From: CAISOG01 sp044375625
Lineage (GTDB): Bacteria > Pseudomonadota > Alphaproteobacteria > CAISOG01
Assembly (NCBI GenBank): GCA_044375625.1
Contig: JBILMH010000007.1
Span: 1 to 55,195 of the forward strand
Reading direction: 5' to 3'
Length of the DNA stretch: 55,195 nt
The position numbers and the translations under genes are program-made. The notes under the pieces are model-generated. The model did not search any database. It saw nothing but the letters and a program-made list of their open reading frames with translations, and was not told where the DNA came from. The number at the start of each line of letters is the position of its first letter. Position 1 is the first letter of the stretch. Positions 44,788 to 53,757 of this stretch are shown one piece after another.

Positions 44788-45561
44788 ATGATCTGGCATG
44801 CAAACGAATTTTTTTTATTTTTGATTGCTTTAGGATTATTCTTGGCAGCAATCGAGTTAGGGTTTCGGCTTGGTCGGCAATGTGCCAGCAGTCATGATAA
44901 GGCGCTGACCACCCATATATCAGCTTTGCAAGATACAATTCTAGGGTTGTTAGCGCTGCTGATAGGATTTACTTTTGCAATGGCGGTTGAGCGCTTTGAA
45001 GCCCGGAGGCAGATGGTGCTTGCGGAAGCCAATAGTATTGGAACCACCTATTTGCGATCACAGTTATTGCCTGAAAATCTTCCTGATGAAGCAAAAATAC
45101 TTTTGCGTCAGTATGTTGAATCCCGTTTGTCATTTTATTATGCTGGCAATGATATAAAAAATATAGAAGAAGTAGAGATATATTCATTAGAAATAAGCAA
45201 AAAATTGTGGAAGCTTGCTGTCCAGTCTACAAAAGAATCTGATAATCCAGTTTATATCGTTTTATTTTTGCAATCATTGAACGAAGTTATTGATAACAAT
45301 GAAAAACGCATGGTTGCATTGGAAAACCATGTTCCTCAGCCATTGGTTCTGTTGTTGTTTTTTGTTTCGATGTGTGGAATGAGTTTTATTGGATATAGTT
45401 ATGGCCTTACGGACAAGCGTCGGCATGGATCTACGGTGTTTTTTGCCCTGTTAATCGCCGGCGTGTTAATCGTTATACTTGACATTGACAGCCCAAGGCG
45501 GGGCATGATTCAAGTTAGCCAGGCTAGCCTGGAACGCTTGTTGGCAGATATCAGTCATTAA
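44788..45561 (+). CDS. DUF4239-family (bestrophin-like) membrane protein
   Basis: The 257-residue protein has membrane segments at about residues 8-28, 48-68, 185-205 and 215-240. The stretch LQDTILGLLALLIGFTFAMAVERFEARRQMVLAEANSIGTTYLRS (residues 46-90, given in part) is the family signature. DUF4239 proteins are often membrane proteins of unknown role. The gene is AT-rich relative to the methyltransferase gene downstream. Confidence 0.85.
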   Translation: MIWHANEFFLFLIALGLFLAAIELGFRLGRQCASSHDKALTTHISALQDTILGLLALLIGFTFAMAVERFEARRQMVLAEANSIGTTYLRSQLLPENLPDEAKILLRQYVESRLSFYYAGNDIKNIEEVEIYSLEISKKLWKLAVQSTKESDNPVYIVLFLQSLNEVIDNNEKRMVALENHVPQPLVLLLFFVSMCGMSFIGYSYGLTDKRRHGSTVFFALLIAGVLIVILDIDSPRRGMIQVSQASLERLLADISH

Positions 45562-45725
45562 ATAAGGCGCTCAGCGATTCAGAGTAAGGATCTTGGGCGT
45601 TGCGCCCTGACAGGCCTGCAATTTTTGCCAAGCTAGACAGTCGCGGCCAGAATGAATTAAGCTGTTGAATTAGGTAGCGCGCGCTTAAAATTTATATCCA
45701 GAAATTGCATCCACGAAATTTGTTC

Positions 45726-47396
45726 ATGCCCAACCGTCGTCCTCCATCTCGTTCCCCCTCCCGCTCATCGGCTGGCCGTCCTACGGGCGGGCGGCCATCA
45801 TCGCGGCCACAACAGGATCGCCCCGCTGGCGGGCGTGGAGCCAAACCAGCATCTGGCGCCAGGCGGGGATCGTCATCGGTTGAAGTCGGGCGGGGCGGTA
45901 AGCGCCCTGCTGGCGCGGGTGCAGGCTGGGCGGATGATGCACGCATTGAGCGGCGATCGCCGCAAAGGCCGGGGGCGTCGCGCGGTGGTGAGGCGGCCAG
46001 ACCCCGCCGTGGCGGTGATGAGGATTGGGGGTTTGCGGAGCGTTCCCCTAGAGGGCGTCGGTCGGCCAGCCCTACCAATGATTCTGGCAATGATTCTGGC
46101 TATAACCCCAACAGTCGCCGCCAGGATAGCCGTCGCCAGGATAGCCGCCAACCACAGCCGCGCCGCCCTGACGATGCGGGCTATGCGGATTTCGGGCGGG
46201 ATATTGGCGATTACGATTTTCGTGATGATTACGATATTCGGCCTGCGGGTTATGATGAGGATGATCGCGGTTTTGACCCACGCCCCCGAAGGGCTCCCCC
46301 CGCCGCCCGCCGCGAATCTGACCATTCATCCTTTGCCCGCGCGCCGATTAATCCTGATCCCCAACCGCAAAGCCAATTGGCGGGCACCTTGCTGCGCCTG
46401 CCCGCTGGACTGGCTCCATTGGCTGATCGACGGTTGCGGCGTCTATCGGGTGCCACCTTTTGGCTAAAGCAAAAGGATTACGACCTGCTGTTCCTGCCCC
46501 GCACGCCGTATAAGCCAACCATGAGCTGGCCATTCCTTAGCCAGGCTTTGGAATGCCTGATTTATGGGCGGTTTAAGGTCAGCGATCAACAGTTGGAGCA
46601 GTTGGCGATCGCCTGCCGCCGCCGTGCCAAGCTGTGGAGTTTGCAGCTGACCGTGGATGGCAACCATTTTGTGCGGCAATCGTGGGAACGGTGGTTGATT
46701 AAGGCGTTGAGTGACCACGGCCTTCGGGTGGTGCCTGCCGGTACGCCCGCCGCCGCCAAGGCCGAAACGCTGTTTGTGATGGCGGTTGAGGATGCCTATT
46801 ACATTGGGGCGCAACGGTTTCAGGCTGATCAGCTGCCGCATCGGGTGGCGCGCACGGCGGAGCGGGCGGGGTCATTGCCGCATGAGATTGCGGGCGCAAT
46901 GGTGGAAATGGCCTTTCTGCAACCTGGCGAACGGGTGTTGGATCCCGTTTGTGGTACGGGCACGCTGTTGATTGAGGCGGCGGCGGTGCAATCCGATCTG
47001 ACGCTGCATGGCTATGATGTCGATCATCGGGCGATTCAGGCCGCCAGCAAAAACCTGGCCACCATCGCCAACCCAGCCAAATTGGAACTTAGCGTGGTGG
47101 ACAGCCGCGAACCCCGCCTGCCCCCCGCCAGCATTGATGTCATTCTGGCCAATTTGCCCTTTGGCGTGCAGTTTGGCGATACCGCCACCAATCAGGCCTT
47201 GTATGAATCGTTTTTTGCCGCCTGGGCGCCGCTGCTGAGTCAACAGGGGCGGATGGTGGTGTTGACCGCCGATCACGAAGCCCTGAACGGCGCCCTTAAG
47301 GATACGCCCGCCAGCCAACGGCGCCTGCGCCTGGATCGCAAGCTGCGGGTGCGGGTTAAGGGTATTTGGGCGGAAATGGCGCTGTTAAAGCTTTAG
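45726..47396 (+). CDS. RNA methyltransferase-like protein with disordered N-terminal region
   Basis: The 556-residue protein has a head of about 220 residues, Arg/Ser/Pro-rich then Asp-rich, with repeats such as NDSGNDSG and RRQDSRRQDSR, and hence likely disordered. The C-terminal two-thirds resemble a Trm11/Trm14/RlmL-like class I methyltransferase: a core from about 230, the SAM motif RVLDPVCGTGTLLIEAAAV (about 412) and VILANLPFGVQFGD (about 477) as the NPPY-type motif. Such enzymes modify guanosine or adenosine in tRNA or 23S rRNA. ATG 45726 (MPNRRPPS) is preferred. Confidence 0.84.
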   Translation: MPNRRPPSRSPSRSSAGRPTGGRPSSRPQQDRPAGGRGAKPASGARRGSSSVEVGRGGKRPAGAGAGWADDARIERRSPQRPGASRGGEAARPRRGGDEDWGFAERSPRGRRSASPTNDSGNDSGYNPNSRRQDSRRQDSRQPQPRRPDDAGYADFGRDIGDYDFRDDYDIRPAGYDEDDRGFDPRPRRAPPAARRESDHSSFARAPINPDPQPQSQLAGTLLRLPAGLAPLADRRLRRLSGATFWLKQKDYDLLFLPRTPYKPTMSWPFLSQALECLIYGRFKVSDQQLEQLAIACRRRAKLWSLQLTVDGNHFVRQSWERWLIKALSDHGLRVVPAGTPAAAKAETLFVMAVEDAYYIGAQRFQADQLPHRVARTAERAGSLPHEIAGAMVEMAFLQPGERVLDPVCGTGTLLIEAAAVQSDLTLHGYDVDHRAIQAASKNLATIANPAKLELSVVDSREPRLPPASIDVILANLPFGVQFGDTATNQALYESFFAAWAPLLSQQGRMVVLTADHEALNGALKDTPASQRRLRLDRKLRVRVKGIWAEMALLKL

Positions 47397-47425
47397 GGCG
47401 CGGTTGAATTGCGGTTTTGCGAAAA

Positions 47426-48283
47426 TCAGTTTGGGGTCAGACTGGCAACCAGCAGAAATTCCTGATTGCCGGCGGGGCCCAGGATGGGGCTGGCGACCGT
47501 TCCTTGCAGCGCAAAACGGCAGGCGTGGATCTCCAGCTCACTTATCCAGCTGATAATGCGATCAATGGCCTGCTGCCGCCGTTGGGGATCGCGCACCACC
47601 CCGCCTTTTTCGATATCGCGCGGCGACAGCTCAAACTGCGGCTTAATCAGCGCCACCAGCTGCCCCCCCGGTTTCAGGCGGCTAAGGGCGGCGGGCAGCG
47701 CCAGGGTCAGGCTGATAAAGCTGACATCCGCCACCAACCAGTCCACCAATTCGGGCACGTCATCGGCGGTTAGATAGCGGGAATTGACCCCCTCCCGCAC
47801 TTCTACCCGCGGATCCTGCCGCAACCGCCAGGCCAGCTGACCACGCCCGACATCAACCGCATAAACCCGCACCGCCCCCTTGGCCAACAGCACATCGGTA
47901 AAGCCACCGGTGGAGGATCCGATATCCAACGCCACCGCCCCGGTCGGATCCAGGCCGTAATGTTCCAGGGCGTGCACCAATTTCAACCCGCCCCGGCTGA
48001 CCCAGGGGTGGGGGGGCTGTTTCAAGTCAATCTCAGCATCAAAGGCGGTTTGTTGCCCCGCCTTGGTAACCACCTGCCCGCCAACCTGCACCTGCCCCGC
48101 CATAATCATCGCCTGCGCCTGCGCCCGACTGTCGACCAGGCCACGCGCCAGCAACAGTTGATCCAGGCGTTGTTTGGTTGCGAGGAGTTTGGTGGCCGTA
48201 GGTGTATCAGCAGTGGTGCTGTTGGGCGCGCTGTCAGTGGGTGGAGGAAAAGGTGTTGGGGGCGGGGAATCGTTCATCCGCAT
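47426..48283 (-). CDS. tlyA: TlyA-family rRNA 2'-O-methyltransferase
   Basis: The 285-residue protein has an S4 RNA-binding domain (QRLDQLLLARGLVDSRAQAQAMIMAGQVQVGG, about residues 38-70, shown in part) and an FtsJ-like methyltransferase domain with ALDIGSSTGGFTDVLLAKGA (about 119) and WLVADVSFISLTLALPA (about 180). TlyA methylates 16S C1409 and 23S C1920 in bacteria. It is often called hemolysin A, but the methyltransferase role is better supported. The start is uncertain between 48283 and 48277. Confidence 0.92.
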   Translation of the reverse strand: MRMNDSPPPTPFPPPTDSAPNSTTADTPTATKLLATKQRLDQLLLARGLVDSRAQAQAMIMAGQVQVGGQVVTKAGQQTAFDAEIDLKQPPHPWVSRGGLKLVHALEHYGLDPTGAVALDIGSSTGGFTDVLLAKGAVRVYAVDVGRGQLAWRLRQDPRVEVREGVNSRYLTADDVPELVDWLVADVSFISLTLALPAALSRLKPGGQLVALIKPQFELSPRDIEKGGVVRDPQRRQQAIDRIISWISELEIHACRFALQGTVASPILGPAGNQEFLLVASLTPN

Positions 48284-48317
48284 TGTTATAGGGGGGAATC
48301 TATATTTGTGCTACCGT

Positions 48318-48478
48318 CAGAGCATTTCCCATTTAGCCCTAGACGTCGTTCCGCCGTCGCTACGCTATGGCGGACAAGCAGGCCACTACTACGGACTCGC
48401 CGTGCTCACGTATGTCCGTATACGCTCCGCGCGACTCGCCTTGCCTTCCTAGTCTAGAACTAAAGCGAAAACGCTCTG
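48318..48478. mobile_element. MITE-like fold-back element (copy 1)
   Basis: The ends CAGAGCATTTCCCATTTAGC and the reverse complement of 48459-48478 agree at about two-thirds of positions, including CAGAGC, TTTAG and CTAGAC. A 29-base core at 48402-48430 matches the core of the element at 49096-49244 in opposite orientation with six differences. No open frame for a transposase lies within the 161 bases, so it would be non-autonomous. Confidence 0.6.
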
Positions 48479-48641
48479 GGGGCTTGGGGGGAAGCCGCTC
48501 GTTACATCACCTGTTGCGCCGCGCCTATCATGAAAGTTGTATTCTGCCCGCCGCATGCTAAGCTGTGGTGCAGGTTGGGTGGCCTGGCCATTGGCTGCCC
48601 GCAAACCGCACCGATTTCAACACTTTATCGAAAGCCATGCC

Positions 48642-49037
48642 ATGACCGCCCGTTTCCCGATTTTTGCCCGCTGTTGCCTGTTGGCTGCCTTGGCCATGCT
48701 GGCGGTATCGCCCACCCCCGTCCTGGCGGTGGATGCGGCGGCGGCTAAGACTGCTGTGGTGGCGGCCAAGCCAAAGCTTAGCGCAGAGGATTGCGCCCTG
48801 TCGCCCGAAGATGCCAAAAAAGCCGATGAGTGGAAGGCTATGACCCCGCAGCAGCAGCAGGCGCGCCGTGCCGAACGCAAGGCTGAATACCAAAAAATGT
48901 CCCCCGAACAAAAAGCGGAGGTGCGTGCCAAAATGGAAAAGCGTAAACAATGCCGACTGCAGCGCCAAGGTCAGACTCAAGGCCAGACCCCTGGACAAGC
49001 GCCAGTTCCAGCTGCCGCCACCCCCGCGGTCAAATAG
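48642..49037 (+). CDS. Small secreted protein, Lys/Arg/Gln-rich
   Basis: The 131-residue frame has a clear signal peptide (ARCCLLAALAMLAVSPTPVLA, cleavage after ALA near residue 29) and a mature part with KLSAEDCALSPEDAKK, KAMTPQQQQARRAERKAEYQK, and a second MSPEQKAEVRAK repeat, then Gln/Pro-rich tail. The SPEQ/TPQQ repeats recall CpxP/Spy-type or DUF3106 proteins but identity is not certain. The ATG at 48642 is preferred; the frame extends upstream to 48537. It is probably periplasmic. Confidence 0.7.
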   Translation: MTARFPIFARCCLLAALAMLAVSPTPVLAVDAAAAKTAVVAAKPKLSAEDCALSPEDAKKADEWKAMTPQQQQARRAERKAEYQKMSPEQKAEVRAKMEKRKQCRLQRQGQTQGQTPGQAPVPAAATPAVK

Positions 49038-49095
49038 GGCCGCAACCCGCGCCCCCTGAAGTCTTCTTGTCCGTCTCAAGCCGCTTAGGCTGATC

Positions 49096-49244
49096 TATAG
49101 TCGTGCCAATTTAGAAATATACAGCCTGCGAAAATGTTACGAGGTCGAGAAACGGAGCGGAGTGTACATGGACGTACATGAGCACCGTATCGCAGAGATC
49201 GTGACATTTGCAGCACTGGAAATTTTTAAAGTGGAATGACTATA
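49096..49244. mobile_element. MITE-like fold-back element (copy 2)
   Basis: The 23-base left end (TATAGTCGTGCCAATTTAGA onward) and the reverse complement of the right end differ at only four positions. TATA at both outer edges is consistent with a TA target duplication as for IS630/Tc1-type elements. The inner arms CTGCGAAAATGTTACGA and the complement of the 49185-49215 segment also pair. The core 49157-49185 matches the 48402-48430 core. There is no transposase. It lies between the secreted-protein gene and nrdB, in a gap without other features. Confidence 0.75.
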
Positions 49245-49399
49245 AAGGCGGTTGCGTGCGCGTGCCCCGATAGGCCACCATATTTTTTTGCTGAATTTTT
49301 GGTTGCTGCCGATTTTTAGCGCTAGCCAAAGGCGGCCACAAGATGTAGTCTGAATTATGGAACCTTCCTACCAAATATGCCATTACTGGAGCCTGTAGC

Positions 49400-50461
49400 A
49401 TGACCGACCTGCACCTTTCCCCTGCTGTCACCCCCGCCGCTGTGGGCGGCGCCGTCACCAGCCAACCCAACCTGCTGACCCCCAACCCTGTCTACAAGCC
49501 CTTTTACTACCCCTGGGCTTATGAGGCATGGTTGATGCAGCAGCGGATTCATTGGCTGCCTGAGGAGGTGCCCTTGGCCGACGATGTTAAGGACTGGCAC
49601 AAAAGCCTTAGCGAGGGGGAACGCAACCTGCTGACCCAAATTTTTCGCTTTTTTACCCAGGGCGATGTTGAGGTCAACAAATGCTACATGCGCCACTATA
49701 GCCAGGTGTTTCAGCCAAACGAAGTGGTGATGATGCTGGCGGCTTTTTCCAACATGGAAACCATTCACGTTGCGGCCTATTCCCACCTGTTGGACACCAT
49801 CGGCATGCCCGAAACCGAATATCAGGCCTTTATGAAATACGCCGAAATGCGCGAGAAATATGACTATTTCCAGGGCTTTAGCGTTGACGATTTGCCCAGC
49901 CTGGCCAAAACCATGGCGGCCTTTGGCGCGTTTACGGAGGGGTTGCAGCTGTTCGCCAGCTTTGCCATCCTGTTGAACTTCCCGCGCTTTAACAAAATGA
50001 AGGGCATGGGGCAGATTGTAACCTGGTCGGCGCGCGATGAAACCCTGCACTGCAATTCCATCATCCGCTTGTTCCGCACCTTTATTGAGGAAAATCCGCA
50101 GGTTTGGACCGATGCGTTCCAACAGGAACTGTACGATATTTGCGACCATATGGTGGTGATGGAGGATGCCTTTATCGATCTGGCCTTTGAAATGGGCGCG
50201 GTTGAGGGGTTGAGTGGGCAAGAGGTTAAGGATTACATCCGCTACATCGCCAACCGCCGCCTGCTGCAACTGGGGCTGCAACCGCTGTATCAGGAGCATG
50301 TGGACAAAAACCCGCTGCCCTGGATGGATGAAATGCTGAACGGGGTGGAGCATACCAATTTCTTTGAAAACCGCGCCACCGAATACTCCAAGGCCGCCAC
50401 CCAGGGCAGCTGGGGTGATGCCTTTGCCGAACTCGACAGCCGCCACGCCGCGGTGGGTTAG
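49400..50461 (+). CDS. nrdB: Ribonucleoside-diphosphate reductase subunit beta (class Ia)
   Basis: NrdB carries the di-iron/tyrosyl radical for class I ribonucleotide reductase. The 353-residue protein has metal ligands Glu120 and His123 in METIHVAAY and the radical Tyr127 (same spacing as Glu115, His118, Tyr122 in E. coli). A further ligand pair is in SARDETLHCN (about 208-211). GDVEVNK (about 90) fits the first Asp/Glu ligand. Length is normal. nrdA is not in the window. A 155-base gap after the MITE precedes it. Confidence 0.96.
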   Translation: MTDLHLSPAVTPAAVGGAVTSQPNLLTPNPVYKPFYYPWAYEAWLMQQRIHWLPEEVPLADDVKDWHKSLSEGERNLLTQIFRFFTQGDVEVNKCYMRHYSQVFQPNEVVMMLAAFSNMETIHVAAYSHLLDTIGMPETEYQAFMKYAEMREKYDYFQGFSVDDLPSLAKTMAAFGAFTEGLQLFASFAILLNFPRFNKMKGMGQIVTWSARDETLHCNSIIRLFRTFIEENPQVWTDAFQQELYDICDHMVVMEDAFIDLAFEMGAVEGLSGQEVKDYIRYIANRRLLQLGLQPLYQEHVDKNPLPWMDEMLNGVEHTNFFENRATEYSKAATQGSWGDAFAELDSRHAAVG

Positions 50462-50635
50462 GGCGCTGGTTAATGAGCCACCGCCGCAGCTAGGCCAGTA
50501 GAGGTGGAAAAGCTTAGCGGGCTTGCGCTGGGGGGCGGTTGGCTGATACAGTGGCCATCAGCCTGGGGTGGATAACCCCTCCCGCACGGCTGAAGACCCT
50601 TTTAACCTTGCCTTAATCAAAAAAGGATAGGTTCC

Positions 50636-51115
50636 GTGATCAAAGTTGATGGCGTTGGCAAGGCAATTGTGACCAGCAGCAAAACGGCCGCACGCCGATT
50701 GTCGGGCGATGCCAAGGCCTTTGCTGACCTGTTGACCGCCAACACATCGGGCGCTGCCGCCATGGATGAGGTGGGGGAGGCTAGTGGGATTAACCCGTTG
50801 CTATCCCTGCAGGAGGTGAATCCGGTGGCGGAGCGGCAGGCACGACGGCGCAAAAGCCTGGCCTATGCCGAAGATTTGGTAAAGCAGTTGGAGGGGGTGC
50901 GCGATGCCCTGTTAAGCGGTCAATTGCCGATCAGCACGATTCAACGCCTGCAACAGTTGGTCAACAACCGCCGCCTGACGTTGGGGGCGGGAGGGCTGGA
51001 TGACCCCAAATTGCAAGAAGTTTTGGATGAGATTGAGTTGCGGGCGCGGGTGGAAATGGCCAAGTTGGAGGTTGCCTTAGCGTCGCAGGCGCAACAGGGT
51101 GATGACGCCGCCTAA
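50636..51115 (+). CDS. fliX: Flagellar assembly regulator FliX
   Basis: FliX couples flagellar assembly to FlbD activity in Caulobacter and is specific to alphaproteobacteria. The 159-residue protein starts at GTG behind AAAAGGATAGG, with the signature RRRKSLAYAEDLVKQLEGVRDALLSGQL (about 75-102, shown in part) and a C-terminal helix RARVEMAKLE. No other flagellar genes are in the window, so this gene is isolated or lies at the end of a cluster elsewhere. It lies 175 bases after nrdB. Confidence 0.88.
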   Translation: MIKVDGVGKAIVTSSKTAARRLSGDAKAFADLLTANTSGAAAMDEVGEASGINPLLSLQEVNPVAERQARRRKSLAYAEDLVKQLEGVRDALLSGQLPISTIQRLQQLVNNRRLTLGAGGLDDPKLQEVLDEIELRARVEMAKLEVALASQAQQGDDAA

Positions 51116-51129
51116 GTTCATTAAAAACC

Positions 51130-51801
51130 ATGCCACCATCCGCCTTGCCCCCATCTGATATGCCGCCCGCCATCCCACCCACGTCATCTTTTGCCAGCAA
51201 ATCCGAAGCCCGTAGCCTGTTGTTGATGCAGCGGCGCAAATTGCATGAATCGATGACCAAGCCATGGTCGGCGCAGGTGGTTGAACAGGCCAAGGCTTGG
51301 CCAGGGTGGCACCATCATGCGGTGGTGGGATGCTATTGGCCTTTGGCTAAGGAAAACGGGGGGGAGCCTGATTTAACCGCGCTGTACGCATGGCTGGTGC
51401 AACAGGGTCATCAATTGGCACTGCCCACCATCATGGCCGCCGATCATCCGATGGCATTTCAACGCTGGCAACCTGGCGATGCCCTGGTTCAGTCATCCCA
51501 GGTGCGCGGGTTGTGGCAGCCAGCCGCTGACCAGCCAGTGGTGATGCCCAGCCTGCTTCTGATTCCCGCGGTGGCGATTGATCGGCGCGGCTATCGGTTG
51601 GGGTTCGGCGCGGGCTATTATGATCGCACGCTGGCGGCTTTGCGGGCGGAGCAGGCCGCTGGCCAGGCGCCGTTGACCGCGGTGGGGGTAGCCTTTCGCC
51701 CTTTCTGGATCGATTGCCTGCCGAATGAGCCCCATGATCAACGCTTGCAGGCAGGTGTGCATGAGGATGGGTGGGTCGATTTCGCGCCCATTCCTGGTTA
51801 G
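51130..51801 (+). CDS. 5-formyltetrahydrofolate cyclo-ligase
   Basis: This enzyme converts 5-formyl-THF to 5,10-methenyl-THF with ATP. The 223-residue protein has an Arg-rich start region (KSEARSLLLMQRRKLHES), IPAVAIDRRGYRLGFGAGYYDRTL (about 140-160, shown in part) as the family signature, and the C-terminal DWVDFAP-like ending. It starts 14 bases after fliX. It may be co-transcribed with the next gene. Confidence 0.9.
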   Translation: MPPSALPPSDMPPAIPPTSSFASKSEARSLLLMQRRKLHESMTKPWSAQVVEQAKAWPGWHHHAVVGCYWPLAKENGGEPDLTALYAWLVQQGHQLALPTIMAADHPMAFQRWQPGDALVQSSQVRGLWQPAADQPVVMPSLLLIPAVAIDRRGYRLGFGAGYYDRTLAALRAEQAAGQAPLTAVGVAFRPFWIDCLPNEPHDQRLQAGVHEDGWVDFAPIPG

Positions 51802-51811
51802 CCCGAGAAAG

Positions 51812-52849
51812 ATGATGGCGCAGGTGTCTAGCCCTCAGCCCCCAATCTGGCCAAAGCCGTTGCCCGCGGGCGGCACCATCGGGGTGTTTGCCCCGTCTTG
51901 GGCGCCAGAGGCGGATAGGCTGGCGGCGGGGGTAAAGCGCCTGAGTGCTATGGGCTATCGCCTGGTGCTGCACCCCCAAACCCAGTTGCAGCAGGAAACC
52001 CCGGCGGGGGTGATGGGCGGCGATCCAGCGGTGCGGGCGGCCGCCTTTTGCGATTTGGTGAATGACCCCGCGATTGACGCTATTCTGGGGGCGCGCGGCG
52101 GCTATGGCTGTGGCCAGTGGGTCGGATTGCTGGGCGCAGCCGATTGGGCGGCGGTGCGGGCGGCCGCTAAGCCCTTAGCGGGGTTCAGCGATGTGACCGT
52201 TTTGCTAAATGCCCAGGCGGTGGCCGCTGGTCTGATAGGCTGGCACGCCCCGCTGCTAAGCACGCTGGCCACGCTGGATCCGCAATTGTTGGCCAGTCAG
52301 CCTGATTTAAGCCCGCGTTTGGATGCCGCCAGTGATCAGGCCTGGCCATTGGCTTTATCGGGGCGTTCATCCGCACTGCAATGGGATGTGGCGCCGTCTG
52401 CCCCCTTGCTATCCGATGCGCTGCAGGGGCGATTGGTGGGCGGCAATTTGTGCCTATTGCAACAAATGATTGCCACCCCCCTGGATCCCTTGGCCGCGTT
52501 TGGGGATAAGCCATTGGTGTTGGCGCTTGAGGATTTTGACGAAGAACCTTATCGCCTGGATCGCAGCCTGCATCATTTGCATGCGTCGGGGCGGTTGCAA
52601 CGGGTGGTGGCGGTGCTGTTGGGTAGTATGATTGATCGCCAGGGGCACGATTGGGCATCGGTGGCGCAGGGCGTGCTGCAACAGCTGCTGCCCAACCTGC
52701 CCGTCGTGATGGGGTTGCCGGTTGGGCACGGCCTGGCCAACCAGCCCCTGCCAATTGGGGCGTGGGCTAAATTGGGTCGCCAGATTCTTAAGGATCAGAG
52801 AGGGCAGTGGCAATTGTCCTGGAACCAAGGCCATACGGATGGAGAATAG
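51812..52849 (+). CDS. LD-carboxypeptidase (S66 family)
   Basis: The 345-residue protein belongs to the LdcA/MccF family and trims L,D-linked residues from murein peptides. Motifs: GARGGYGCGQWVGLL (about 93), the nucleophile Ser in LAGFSDVTVLLNA (about 125), the Glu in LALEDFDEEPYRLDR (about 238) and the His in GLPVGHGLANQPLPIG (about 305), giving the Ser-Glu-His triad. Start is ATG 51812 or 51815 behind GAGAAAG. The reading frame overlaps the DMT gene by 11 bases. Confidence 0.9.
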   Translation: MMAQVSSPQPPIWPKPLPAGGTIGVFAPSWAPEADRLAAGVKRLSAMGYRLVLHPQTQLQQETPAGVMGGDPAVRAAAFCDLVNDPAIDAILGARGGYGCGQWVGLLGAADWAAVRAAAKPLAGFSDVTVLLNAQAVAAGLIGWHAPLLSTLATLDPQLLASQPDLSPRLDAASDQAWPLALSGRSSALQWDVAPSAPLLSDALQGRLVGGNLCLLQQMIATPLDPLAAFGDKPLVLALEDFDEEPYRLDRSLHHLHASGRLQRVVAVLLGSMIDRQGHDWASVAQGVLQQLLPNLPVVMGLPVGHGLANQPLPIGAWAKLGRQILKDQRGQWQLSWNQGHTDGE

Positions 52850-53714
52850 AGTTCGCGCCGTTCTGCTGTACATTTTGTCTTTAGGCTTGCTGTCAACGTT
52901 ATTTGCCTTATCCAAGCTGTTGATGGAGCAATTCAACCTGTTTCAGGTAATTTTCTTTCGCAATATCATGGCTTTGCTTTGCATCGCTCCACTGTTAATC
53001 TGGCAGGCGCCGGCACGCCCGTGGCGCAGCAAGCGGATTAGGGCGCATTTGCGGCGCGGATTCTGGGGCTTTGTCAATATGGCCTTAATTTATATGGCGA
53101 TTAAACATCTGCCCCTTGCCCTGGCACTGACATTCCGCCAGCTTGAGGCGTTTAGCTGGATGCTGTTCGGTCATTATTGGTACGGTGAACGGGCAAAGCC
53201 GCATCAATGGTTAGCACTTATGCTTGGTGGGGTTGGTGTGTTGGTGTTGTTGCAACCCGCCCTTGCGATTAACACCATCGGCCTGGTCGCCTCTTTAGCG
53301 GCCGCCCTGACAGGGGGATTGATACGGGCTTGGTCGCGTGATTTAAGCAAAACCGAGCGCAGTACCACCATCATCACCATGAATTTTGCCCAATGGTCGA
53401 TCTTAAGCGCTATGATCTTGCCCTGGGTCTGGCAAGCACCCGCCTGGGGGGATTGGATTCCCCTAATGGGGGCAGGCTTGCTGCTGATTGCCGCGCAATG
53501 GACAATGACAGAGGCGGTTGGCAGTGCCCCTGCCAGTTTCCTGGCGCCATGGCGCTATAGCGAATTGGTTTTTGCGGCGTTGTGGGGCTATGCCATTTGG
53601 CATGAACAGCCCAGCCCAGTCACCACCCTGGGGGCGTTCATCATTGTGGTGGCTGGCTTGTTGGCCAGCTGGCCAATAGCCCAAAAGCCCAACAAAAAGG
53701 GCGATGAACCATAA
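52839..53714 (+). CDS. DMT-superfamily (EamA) permease
   Basis: The 291-residue membrane protein has ten predicted segments arranged as two EamA repeats, for example VLLYILSLGLLSTLFALSKLL at the start and ALTGGLIRAWSRDL-like loop in the middle. These exporters carry metabolites or amino acids; the substrate is not known. Start at MENRVRAV overlaps the LD-carboxypeptidase stop, indicating coupling. Its last 12 codons lie within the 77-bp direct repeat described at 53681-53757. Confidence 0.85.
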   Translation: MENRVRAVLLYILSLGLLSTLFALSKLLMEQFNLFQVIFFRNIMALLCIAPLLIWQAPARPWRSKRIRAHLRRGFWGFVNMALIYMAIKHLPLALALTFRQLEAFSWMLFGHYWYGERAKPHQWLALMLGGVGVLVLLQPALAINTIGLVASLAAALTGGLIRAWSRDLSKTERSTTIITMNFAQWSILSAMILPWVWQAPAWGDWIPLMGAGLLLIAAQWTMTEAVGSAPASFLAPWRYSELVFAALWGYAIWHEQPSPVTTLGAFIIVVAGLLASWPIAQKPNKKGDEP

Positions 53715-53757
53715 GTCCACCGCCCCTTTGGGAACTAAAAGCGTCAGCAAAAAAGCT
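53681..53757. repeat. 77-bp direct repeat, copy 1
   Basis: This copy covers the 3' end of the DMT gene and the following gap. It is nearly identical (one change) to 54382-54458. It contains a GGGCG/CGCCC inverted pair that could act as a weak terminator. Confidence 0.9.

Noticed and set aside
49355..50446. Minus-strand frame of 363 codons opposite nrdB
   Set aside because: Shadow of nrdB, whose metal ligands and radical Tyr are clear.
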